DNA of 15,564 nt, from positions 1 through 15,564 of the forward strand of contig DAOWFB010000136.1 in NCBI GenBank assembly GCA_030638205.1. The letters run 5' to 3'. The notes under the pieces are model-generated. The model was not told the DNA's origin. It ran no database searches and was given only the letters and a program-made list of their open reading frames with translations. Each line of letters opens with the position of its first letter. Position 1 is the first letter of the stretch. Origin of the DNA: Thalassospiraceae bacterium (lineage in GTDB: Bacteria > Pseudomonadota > Alphaproteobacteria > Rhodospirillales > Magnetovibrionaceae). Both the position numbers and the translations under genes were made by a program. Positions 1-6,365 of this stretch are shown in pieces.

Positions 1-792
1 AAGCAAATGCAAAACCGCGTGCTCAATCCCACCAATGTATTGATCGACCGGCAGCCAGTAATCAACCGCATCACGCTCGAACGCATCTTCTGAATTTGGC
101 GAGGTAAAGCGTGAAAAATACCATGAGCTTTCAAAAAAAGTATCAAAGGTATCTGTTTCGCGTACCGCATCTTTACCACAGGTCGGACATTTAACATGTT
201 TCCATGTTGGGTGGGCGGCCAATGGGTTTCCGGCGACGCTTAAATCAACGTCTTCTGGCAAGGTTACCGGCAAGTCTTTTTCCGGTACCGCAACTTCGCC
301 GCAATCATCACAACGAATGATGGGTATGGGGCAACCCCAATAACGTTGTCTGGAAACGCCCCAATCACGCAGGCGGTATTGAACTGTGCCTTCGCCGCAA
401 TTTAAATCCTGTAGTTTTTTAATGGCGGCTTTTTTTGCATCAATTACAGCAAGCCCGTTTAAAAATTCTGAATTAACCGCAACCCCATCATCGACAAATG
501 CTTCAAGCCCATTTTCGCCAAGATTTTTTATAAAACTTTCTTCATCTATGCTGCCGGCAATATCTTTCGGTGCGACCACGGGAATTACGGGCAATTTATA
601 TTTGCGGGCAAAATCAAGATCGCGCTGGTCATGTGCCGGGCAGGCAAAAATTGCGCCGGTGCCGTATTCCATCAAAACAAAATTAGCAATATAAACCGGC
701 AGCGTGTGACCGGGAATGAACGGATGCACCGCCTTTAGTTCCGTATCAAAGCCCTCTTTTTCGGCTTGTTCGATTGCCGCTTCCGATGTGCC
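1..792 (-). CDS. leuS: Leucyl-tRNA synthetase, continuation of the editing and catalytic domains (3' end outside window)
   Basis: Read on the minus strand in the same frame as the upstream leuS fragment, this stretch is open from just after the TAG at 793-795 to the window edge. It encodes typical LeuRS sequence: GTSEAAIEQAEKEGFDT, the editing-domain segment VLMEYGTGAIFACPAHDQRD with the conserved aspartate motif, and the RDWGVSRQRYWGCPIP segment where the chain returns to the catalytic domain. A zinc-ribbon-like CDDCG...CPTCG region and DYWLPVDQYIGGIEHAVLHLL follow at the window edge. The KMSKS loop and anticodon-binding domain lie outside the window. It has no credible start of its own and is best read as the same gene as 802-1710. 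Confidence 0.88.
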
Positions 793-801
793 CTAGGCAT
801 T

Positions 802-1710
802 TCATTTTGCAATAAAAGCCTTCATATCATCGTTGTCTTTGGCCAATTCCAAAGCCAGCGGATGGTTGGCGGCAATGGCCATGAACGAAGCGCCATATAG
901 TGTGTCCGGGCGGGTGGTATATATTTCTAATTTATCATCACGGTCTTTTAATTCAAAAAATACTTTTGCACCCTCGGAACGACCAATCCAGTTTTCCTGC
1001 ATGATGCGGACTTTGTCGGGCCAGCGTTCAAGTTTTTCAAGCTCGCTTAATAGATCTTCGGCGTAATCGGTAATTTTTAAAAACCATTGGCTATGTTTTT
1101 TCTTTTCACCTGCAGCTCCGGTGCGCCAGCCCTTGCCATCGATTACCTGTTCGTTGGCCAGCACCGTGTTATCAACCGGGTCCCAGTTGACCCATGATTC
1201 CTTGCGATAGGCGATGCCGTTTTTCAAAAAATCCAAAAACATTTTTTGTTCGTGTTTATAATATTTTGTATCGCAAGTCGCGATTTCACGATCCCAATCG
1301 TAACTCAGCCCCATGGTTTTTAGCTGCGCCTTCATGGTTTCAATATTTTGCTGGGTCCACTTGGCCGGGTGGGTGTTGTTTTGTATGGCGGCGTTTTCCG
1401 CCGGCAGGCCAAACGCATCCCAACCCATTGGGTGCAACACGTTAAATCCTTGTGCCCGTTTTAGCCGCGCAACCACATCACCAAGGGTATAGTTACGCAC
1501 ATGGCCCATATGAATGCGACCCGAAGGGTAGGGAAACATTTCAAGCACGTAATATTTTGGACGCGTGACATCTACGTTAACGCTAAAGGTTTTGTTGTCG
1601 CGCCAAGTGGTTTGCCATTTGGCTTCGGTTTCACGAAAATTATATTTGTTGGCTGAAGGCGCAGAGCTTGGGGCCGCAGAACCTGGGGGTGTAGAAATAG
1701 AATTAGACAT
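802..1710 (-). CDS. leuS: Leucyl-tRNA synthetase, N-terminal part (reading frame interrupted)
   Basis: This is the first 302 codons of a class I leucyl-tRNA synthetase, the cytoplasmic enzyme that charges tRNA-Leu with leucine using ATP. The protein shows the PYPSG stretch followed by the HIGH-type ATP-binding motif HMGH at residues 67-70. It also shows WDAFGLPAE, and the start of the CP1 editing domain with the threonine-rich TTRPDT motif near residue 265. The ATG at 1710 is preceded by a GAGG ribosome-binding site about 6 nt upstream. The frame ends at TGA (802-804), followed three codons later by TAG (793-795), in the middle of the editing domain. LeuRS similarity continues without a gap in the same frame down to position 1. 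A LeuRS is normally about 850-870 residues, so this is not a natural end. The gene lies 47 bp downstream of the DUF3576 gene and is probably co-transcribed with it. The family call is certain. Whether the break is real is not. Confidence 0.93.
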   Translation of the reverse strand: MSNSISTPPGSAAPSSAPSANKYNFRETEAKWQTTWRDNKTFSVNVDVTRPKYYVLEMFPYPSGRIHMGHVRNYTLGDVVARLKRAQGFNVLHPMGWDAFGLPAENAAIQNNTHPAKWTQQNIETMKAQLKTMGLSYDWDREIATCDTKYYKHEQKMFLDFLKNGIAYRKESWVNWDPVDNTVLANEQVIDGKGWRTGAAGEKKKHSQWFLKITDYAEDLLSELEKLERWPDKVRIMQENWIGRSEGAKVFFELKDRDDKLEIYTTRPDTLYGASFMAIAANHPLALELAKDNDDMKAFIAK

Positions 1711-1737
1711 AAGGCCTCAACATCCCGAGCCGTTTAA

Positions 1738-1765
1738 TTTCTCAATCAATTTCTCAATCAATTTC
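1738..1765. repeat. 12-bp tandem repeat over the DUF3576 stop codon
   Basis: The unit TTTCTCAATCAA occurs twice in direct succession (1738-1749 and 1750-1761) and is followed by a partial third copy, TTTC. On the minus strand it forms the stop codon of the DUF3576 gene and in-frame copies of it just past the end, so one duplication leaves the protein unchanged. It lies in the 47-bp spacer before leuS. Confidence 0.8.
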
Positions 1766-2336
1766 CGGCGGCTCTGTTGGCCGAACGTAGCTGACGGGCA
1801 CGGGTAAGAACAGCATCTTCAATTTTACGTCCGGCATCTGCTTCGCTCGGGGCATCACGCCAGGTGCCGTTGGTATCTATAATTTGGCGGAACACAGATG
1901 CGCGAATACCATCGGCCCTGAGATCGGTTCCTAAAATATAAACGTTTAATTTAAAACGTTCATTGGGGCTTTCCGGTGGCGAATACCAATCGGTCAAAAT
2001 TACCCCGCCGAACGGGTCTGCCGATGCGATGGGCATGAAGGCAACTGTATCAAGTGTGGCGCGCCACAAATAAGCATTAACCCCAATTCCACCGCCCTGT
2101 CCGCTGTCGCGGGATTTATCGTTATTGCCAAACAGGCCACCTTCGCCGGTTATTTTATCGACCTCGTCATAATGTTTGCCCATTTCTGTTACTCGGTTTT
2201 TTCTTGGTATCCTTGGGCCACCAGTTGGCGTTGGTAACGAAGAACAAGCCCCCAGCGTGAATATGCTTGCGAGTCCAATGGCAAGTCCTGTGGCAAGCAT
2301 ATTTCTGCGGGATATTTTAACGGTGGGGTTGGGCAT
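1758..2336 (-). CDS. DUF3576-family lipoprotein
   Basis: A 192-residue protein of the DUF3576 family, known mainly from alphaproteobacteria and with no established function. The N-terminus carries a twin-arginine-like motif (SRRNML, residues 9-14), a hydrophobic stretch, and a lipobox LGAC ending at Cys31. It is therefore probably exported, lipidated and anchored in a membrane. Serine after the cysteine is compatible with transport to the outer membrane. The mature part contains a glycine-rich turn (about residues 76-84) and the conserved core ADPFGGVILTDWYS, then a basic, alanine-rich C-terminal helix. It sits directly upstream of leuS on the same strand. That neighbourhood usually continues with lptE and holA, which would lie outside this window. 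I infer an envelope role only from the signal sequence and neighbourhood. The start at 2336 is favoured because it places the signal peptide correctly. Confidence 0.85.
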   Translation of the reverse strand: MPNPTVKISRRNMLATGLAIGLASIFTLGACSSLPTPTGGPRIPRKNRVTEMGKHYDEVDKITGEGGLFGNNDKSRDSGQGGGIGVNAYLWRATLDTVAFMPIASADPFGGVILTDWYSPPESPNERFKLNVYILGTDLRADGIRASVFRQIIDTNGTWRDAPSEADAGRKIEDAVLTRARQLRSANRAAGN

Positions 2337-2727
2337 GCTTGGGGTAACCTTTTAAAAAATGAGTTCAAACCGATGCTTAATATATGGAGCAAATGATTAG
2401 CATATGAAAGCAATGATTAGGCCCATAATAATTAGATGTATATTTAGATGTCACCACCTATCAATCGGTGGATTGATCTAAAAGGCATGAACCAAAAACA
2501 AAAAATCAATTTATAGTCTTTATTATTAACAATGCTGACCTTTAATGTAATGGTGCCGATCTTTAACGGCGCCGATCTTTCGTGGCGAGTTTTAATTTAT
2601 GTTATGGGGCCGCACTCCAGAGGCAAAATTGCTAATTTAATATATCTTTGTCATATCAATAAGTTATGGTTAATTTTCGGGATTTTACCGTAAATTTTTT
2701 GAAAAAAATGTTTATTTTCAATGTATT

Positions 2728-2743
2728 GTGTCAAAATAATCAC
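2728..2743. promoter_or_regulatory. Operator-like site 1 upstream of porin
   Basis: GTGTCAAAATAATCAC matches the perfect palindrome at 2777-2792 at 12 of 16 positions and keeps the GTG...ATCAC ends. The two sites begin 49 bp apart. The binding protein is unknown. This is an inferred site. Confidence 0.35.
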
Positions 2744-2776
2744 TGGCCACACGCCGTTTAGGGTGCGGCTCTGGGT

Positions 2777-2792
2777 GTGATAAAAATATCAC
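2777..2792. promoter_or_regulatory. Operator-like palindrome 2 upstream of porin
   Basis: GTGATA-AAAA-TATCAC is a perfect 6-bp inverted repeat with a 4-bp AT spacer, about 180 bp upstream of the porin start. It resembles CRP/FNR-type boxes in having TGTGA and TCAC arms, but the spacer between those arms is 8 rather than 6, so I do not assign it to that family. Confidence 0.4.
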
Positions 2793-2882
2793 TAATCCCA
2801 AAAGATATTATTTTAATGGCTATTTTTACTAGACGAATCAAAGGCAAAAGCACAATATCTGGCCATCCACTTAGGGATAGAG

Positions 2883-2911
2883 CTGCCGTGTCGTTACTGC
2901 CACACTATAAA
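2883..2911 (+). promoter_or_regulatory. Possible sigma-70 type promoter for the porin gene
   Basis: A CTGCCG hexamer (2883-2888) lies 17 bp upstream of TATAAA (2906-2911). This would start transcription near 2918 and give a leader of about 50 nt that carries the AGGAGA ribosome-binding site. The -35 match is weak, so this is a tentative call. Confidence 0.35.
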
Positions 2912-2968
2912 AGCGCAGAACGCCTCGGTTAATAGGAAAAATACTAAAAATACATTTTAGGAGATATC

Positions 2969-4012
2969 ATGAAAAAGATCCTTATGGGCACCACAGCGAT
3001 CATCGCTCTGGCTTCCTTTACATCACAAGCTGCTGCCGCTGAAAAAATTTCACTCGGCCTCGGCGGTTTTCAAAAGTTCTACGTTGGAAAAGTAACCCGT
3101 GGCGAGCCCACCGACCTCCACATGGACATGGCTGCTTGGTCCAACACCGAAGTTTATTTCAAAGGTTCAACCACACTGGATAACGGCGTTTCCGTTTCTA
3201 CCACCATTCAGCTCGAAGGTGATGCCGATGCCACATCTATTGACAATTCATACATGACCATTTCTAGCGATTCTATGGGCGCTGTTAGCCTTGGCGGCAT
3301 GTTCGGCGCTGCTGATGCAATGCACGTTGGCGCACCTATGATCGGGCCAAACGGTTATGGCGATATTGCTGGTATGGACGGAACACTTACCCTAACAGCT
3401 AACGAACTTGGTGGTTTTGGTGACGACACTCTTAAAGGTGTTTACATGTCACCTGATTTCAACGGCGTAACCGTTGGTATGTCTTACACAGCTGGCGAAG
3501 GTTTCGGCGGTGCGTCTAATGCTAAAAACGTTCCTCACGCTAGTTCAAACGATCACTTCTCAGCTGCCCTTGCTTACGGTGGCGAAATGTCCGGTGCTGC
3601 AGTTGATGTGTCTCTTTCACACATGAACGACAATGCTGGTAACCTCAAAACCAACGCCATCGGCGTTAATGTTGGCATGAATGGTTTCACCTTCGGTGGT
3701 TCTTATCATGACTTCAGCGGTACCGGTTCTCCTGGCAACACTGGCGGAGAGCTTGATGGTAACGGTTATGACCTCGGCGTTTCTTATGAAACCGGCGCGG
3801 TTAGTGTTGCGGCTACTTACATGAACTCTACCAACGATGGTTCAACAGCCGCTGGCGAAAACAAAGACACCATGTGGAATCTTGGTGTTAGTTATGACCT
3901 CGGTGCCGGTGTTGGCCTCGTGGCTCAGTACTACAGCGCTAAAGCCGACGCAGAAGCAGCAACTGCTGTTACTTCTAAGGCAATCATTGCTGGTATCGAA
4001 GTTTCATTCTAA
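2969..4012 (+). CDS. Outer-membrane porin (Gram-negative porin, alphaproteobacterial type)
   Basis: A 347-residue outer-membrane beta-barrel protein that probably forms a trimeric diffusion channel for small solutes. The first 24 residues are a Sec signal peptide (MKK start, hydrophobic core, AAAA before the likely cleavage at Glu25). The mature protein opens with ISLGLGGFQKFYVG, typical of porin first strands. It consists of alternating aromatic and glycine-rich beta strands (for example SAALAYGG, GLVAQYYSA), has few charged clusters and no cysteine. It ends in GIEVSF, the C-terminal aromatic signal recognised by the BAM assembly machinery. Codon use is biased toward GCT, GGT and AAC-type codons, as expected for an abundant protein and unlike the neighbours. 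It has its own strong ribosome-binding site and terminator, so it is a single-gene unit. Which solutes it passes cannot be read from the sequence. Confidence 0.9.
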   Translation: MKKILMGTTAIIALASFTSQAAAAEKISLGLGGFQKFYVGKVTRGEPTDLHMDMAAWSNTEVYFKGSTTLDNGVSVSTTIQLEGDADATSIDNSYMTISSDSMGAVSLGGMFGAADAMHVGAPMIGPNGYGDIAGMDGTLTLTANELGGFGDDTLKGVYMSPDFNGVTVGMSYTAGEGFGGASNAKNVPHASSNDHFSAALAYGGEMSGAAVDVSLSHMNDNAGNLKTNAIGVNVGMNGFTFGGSYHDFSGTGSPGNTGGELDGNGYDLGVSYETGAVSVAATYMNSTNDGSTAAGENKDTMWNLGVSYDLGAGVGLVAQYYSAKADAEAATAVTSKAIIAGIEVSF

Positions 4013-4041
4013 TTTGATTTAGAAAAAAACTTCTACGTTAC

Positions 4042-4077
4042 GGAAAGGGCGGCCCCCATAAAGGGTCGCCCTTTTTC
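4042..4077 (+). terminator. Rho-independent terminator of the porin gene
   Basis: AAAGGGCG (4044-4051) pairs with CGCCCTTT (4067-4074), the inner CCC and GGG extend the stem, and a T-rich run follows (4072-4082). It begins 30 bp after the porin stop and also lies just beyond the end of the convergent gene at 4121. Confidence 0.85.
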
Positions 4078-4120
4078 CTTTTTTATTTTGGTCTTTTGTT
4101 TTTTTCTTTATTGGGGCCGC

Positions 4121-4714
4121 TTAATTTTTTGTGGTAAACATTTCTATTGCCCCATATCCAATAAGATTTCTCCCTATGGCGCTTAATCGCTTGGCTTTGG
4201 CTCTGTTGATGCCGCCTATGGCCATTATTGGAACTGGACTTTTATTTGCCAGCAATTGAAAACGTATGGCTCCAAGGGGCTTGGCGGCCAAGTGGCTTCT
4301 GCTGGCAAAGGCCACGCCTAAAATTGCAAAATCCGCCTTTGCATTTTTTGCCCTTATTAATGCTGTGGCCCCATGGGCACTGGTGCTTAGAATAAATCCT
4401 TTGGGCAATGGCCCGCACGCTAAGTCTTTAATGGCCCGTCTTTTTAGCGCGGCTTCTGACAGGTGGGCACCATCGGCCCCCATCGTTCGTGCCAATCGTA
4501 GAGGCCCCGCTAATAATACCCGGTGGCCCAGCGCGTGGGCCAGGGGAATGGTTCGCACCGCCATCCGGCATAGGTTTTCCTGATTTTTTGACCTTAAAAG
4601 AACCATTGATTTTGGCGGCAGTAGCCTTAAAAACCGTTCCGGGTTGGGCATGCGCTCATCATCGGTGACCAGCATCCATGTTTTGTTTTTATTGTTGTTT
4701 GTTTGAAACGTCAC
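4121..4714 (-). CDS. Thiamine phosphate synthase-like (ThiE/TenI superfamily) protein
   Basis: A 197-residue TIM-barrel protein of the ThiE/TenI superfamily. ThiE joins the thiazole and pyrimidine halves of thiamine, and TenI-type members have other or structural roles. Visible family features are MLVTDDER at strand 1 (residues 14-21), the LRSK phosphate-contact motif (Arg41, Lys43), GADGAHLSE (79-87), SAHG (112-115), ADFAILGVAFASRSHLAAKPLG (127-148) and IMAIGGI (163-169). However, the HxGQ-acid motif that supplies a magnesium ligand in true ThiE is replaced by HLSEAA, so full synthase activity is doubtful. The start is a GTG at 4714 with a GAGG sequence upstream. An internal ATG at residue 14 would remove the first strand. 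It is divergent from the YggS gene with only 56 bp between. No other thiamine gene is in the window. Confidence 0.72.
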   Translation of the reverse strand: MTFQTNNNKNKTWMLVTDDERMPNPERFLRLLPPKSMVLLRSKNQENLCRMAVRTIPLAHALGHRVLLAGPLRLARTMGADGAHLSEAALKRRAIKDLACGPLPKGFILSTSAHGATALIRAKNAKADFAILGVAFASRSHLAAKPLGAIRFQLLANKSPVPIMAIGGINRAKAKRLSAIGRNLIGYGAIEMFTTKN

Positions 4715-4770
4715 CGGCGGGTATCCTCAATTAACCGAACTTTTAAATTATAGTAAAGTAGTGCCAAATC

Positions 4771-5457
4771 ATGACAGATAGCAATCAGGCGGCCAGTAAT
4801 CTTGAGGCCATAAAGCAAACCATTGATGATGCCGCAGGCGTGGTCAAACACGAAGCAGGCCCGCCAACTCTTGTATGTGTTTCTAAAACACATGATGGTG
4901 CAGAAATCATCCCGGTTCTTGCCGCCGGGCAACGGGTGTTTGGTGAAAACCGGGTGCAAGAAGCAATGGCTAAATGGCCTGATTTAAAAAAACAGTTTTC
5001 AGGGGTTGAGCTTCATCTTATTGGCCCGCTGCAAACCAATAAAGTATCGGATGCGGTAAAAATATTTGATGTCATCGAAACCGTTGACCGGGAAAAGCTG
5101 GCCCGTGCCCTATCCCGGGTGCTGGCCAAAGAAACAGAAAAAACCAAAAAAAATCTTCCGGTTTTTATTCAAATTAATACCGGCGAAGAAGAACAAAAAG
5201 CCGGCATATCCCCCACGCAGGCAGATGCATTTATTTCTCTTTGTCGTGATGAGCTTAAATTAAATGTGGTGGGCTTGATGTGCATTCCCCCGGTTGAAGA
5301 TACGCCGGGGATGCATTTTGCATTGCTTGGTAAAATTGCCAAGCGTCACAACATAAAAAATCTTAGCATGGGCATGAGCGCTGATTATGAAACCGCAATT
5401 CATTTTGGCGCAACCCATGTGCGCATTGGCACTGCCATATTTGGCGCCAGAAAATAG
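4771..5457 (+). CDS. YggS/PROSC-family pyridoxal phosphate homeostasis protein
   Basis: A 228-residue PLP-binding protein with the alanine-racemase N-terminal type TIM barrel. This family has no known enzymatic reaction. It binds pyridoxal 5'-phosphate in the cytoplasm and buffers the free and bound vitamin B6 pool. The family signatures are present in order: LVCVSKTH with the PLP-binding lysine Lys39, VFGENRVQEA (57-66), HLIGPLQTNK, INTGEEEQKAGI, GLMCIPP, LSMGMSADYETAI and THVRIGTAIFG near the C-terminus. Length is normal for the family. The start at 4771 gives the usual short N-terminal helix, although the upstream ribosome-binding site is weak. It shares a short divergent control region with the ThiE-like gene and converges on the 5482-6120 gene, with 24 bp between their stops. 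Confidence 0.92.
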   Translation: MTDSNQAASNLEAIKQTIDDAAGVVKHEAGPPTLVCVSKTHDGAEIIPVLAAGQRVFGENRVQEAMAKWPDLKKQFSGVELHLIGPLQTNKVSDAVKIFDVIETVDREKLARALSRVLAKETEKTKKNLPVFIQINTGEEEQKAGISPTQADAFISLCRDELKLNVVGLMCIPPVEDTPGMHFALLGKIAKRHNIKNLSMGMSADYETAIHFGATHVRIGTAIFGARK

Positions 5458-5481
5458 TTTTAGTGAAAATAATTTTATAAA

Positions 5482-6120
5482 TTAGGCTTTGCTGTCGGCT
5501 TGATGGTTGACGGGCGTATTATTTTTATTATTTGCGCTGTCGTATTTATCGGTAACATCCATTATTGCCGATTGGGTCCAGATGTTGGATGAATATTCAA
5601 CGCTGCTTTGTGTCGCACCAAAGCCGGGCCGCTGCCCTGCCCTTGCATCGCCAAGAGCGTTCGCATCATCTTGTGCTCGGTGTTCCACCGAACTAACTAA
5701 TGCATCAATTCCTTTTGGGCCTTCTGGTAAGCCCTGTTCGTTGGCCGCAATGGTTTCATTTTCATTTGTGCTGTTTAATAACGCCATTGCGTGTTCGGCC
5801 GGGCTTTTGCCAGTTAGAATTTCAATGAAACTGCTTGCCGCACCAATGCCTAAGCCAACCGGGCCGCCAAATAAAAAGCCGCCGGCCATGGACGCAAGTG
5901 GATTAATGTCGTCTCCGCTGGCTGCGCGGTAAACGCTTGAAACGCCGGGAATGTGCTGTAATGGGTTAACCGCATCAAGGGCGGCACCAAACAGGCCACC
6001 ACCACCATCTGGGCTTTCTGCTTGCTGGGCTTGTTTGGGGCCATCAATGCGGGCGCGAACCTCGGCCGCAATTTTTGCCGCCTGGTCTTCTCTGCTAATA
6101 TCAAACGCGTTTACGTTCAT
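5482..6120 (-). CDS. Uncharacterised glycine-rich alphaproteobacterial protein
   Basis: A 212-residue protein that I cannot assign to a characterised family. It has no signal peptide. Residues 1-42 are polar and end in four glycines. Residues 50-100 form the most structured part: NPLQHIPGVSSVYRAASGDD, then MAGGFLFGGPVGLGIGAASSFIE, a small-residue hydrophobic segment with glycine zipper character that could insert into or lie on a membrane. The rest is low complexity, rich in Ala, Asn, Gln and Ser, and likely disordered. I recall the 'PLQHIP...YR...G..I.P....GG.L.GGP.G' pattern from hypothetical proteins of Rhodospirillales, but no function is known to me. It is probably a single-gene unit: it faces yggS head-on and is separated from ribA by 245 bp. 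The ATG at 6120 is the natural start because the reading frame has no earlier plausible site. Confidence 0.7.
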   Translation of the reverse strand: MNVNAFDISREDQAAKIAAEVRARIDGPKQAQQAESPDGGGGLFGAALDAVNPLQHIPGVSSVYRAASGDDINPLASMAGGFLFGGPVGLGIGAASSFIEILTGKSPAEHAMALLNSTNENETIAANEQGLPEGPKGIDALVSSVEHRAQDDANALGDARAGQRPGFGATQSSVEYSSNIWTQSAIMDVTDKYDSANNKNNTPVNHQADSKA

Positions 6121-6321
6121 TAATGACTAGTCCTGTTCATGCACCCTATGTCCCCCAAAGCACCACTTTGCGGGTTTCCTGCCATATACAATGCAATAGC
6201 AATGCCAGAAAGTTTATGTATATATTTCAAGTGGTTATTTGATGTTACGTAATCGAAACAATCAAAAATGGGGAAATTTCTGCCGTTTTTTAAGCGCACA
6301 CCTAAACAAGGGGGAAAAATT

Positions 6322-6349
6322 GCCCATGGGTTAAATGAGTTAAATGGGC
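6322..6349 (-). terminator. Likely terminator of ribA
   Basis: On the minus strand GCCCAT (6349-6344) and ATGGGC (6327-6322) form a 6-bp stem with a 16-nt loop, followed by AATTTTT. It begins 17 bp beyond the ribA stop. The loop consists of the 9-bp tandem repeat described separately. Confidence 0.55.
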
Positions 6350-6354
6350 TAAAT
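6328..6354. repeat. Three tandem copies of a 9-bp unit GRGYTAAAT
   Basis: GGGTTAAAT (6328-6336), GAGTTAAAT (6337-6345) and GGGCTAAAT (6346-6354) are contiguous. The array lies between the ribA stop and its probable terminator stem and forms the terminator loop. Confidence 0.75.
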
Positions 6355-6365
6355 GCGCCAAAGAA

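Larger units (their letters stand above)
2337..2968. other. Long AT-rich intergenic region upstream of the porin gene
   Basis: This 632-bp stretch separates the divergent DUF3576 and porin genes. I see no convincing reading frame in it. It holds several symmetric or repeated motifs that may be regulatory. One is an inverted repeat, ATCAATC-GGTG-GATTGAT (2460-2477). Another is a degenerate direct repeat, GCYGAYCTTTAAYG, starting at 2534, 2555 and 2571. There are also two related palindromic sites at 2728-2743 and 2777-2792. A possible promoter lies near 2883-2911. The porin ribosome-binding site AGGAGA is at about 2959-2964. The length and motif density fit a porin gene under complex control. 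Confidence 0.6.

Noticed and set aside
386..694. Open frame of 102 codons on the plus strand
   Set aside because: It lies antisense to clear leuS coding sequence and its translation has no family character.
2648..2672. TTGTCATATCAATAAGTTAT as a Pho box
   Set aside because: The first half matches CTGTCAT well, but the second half does not repeat it at the 11-bp interval.
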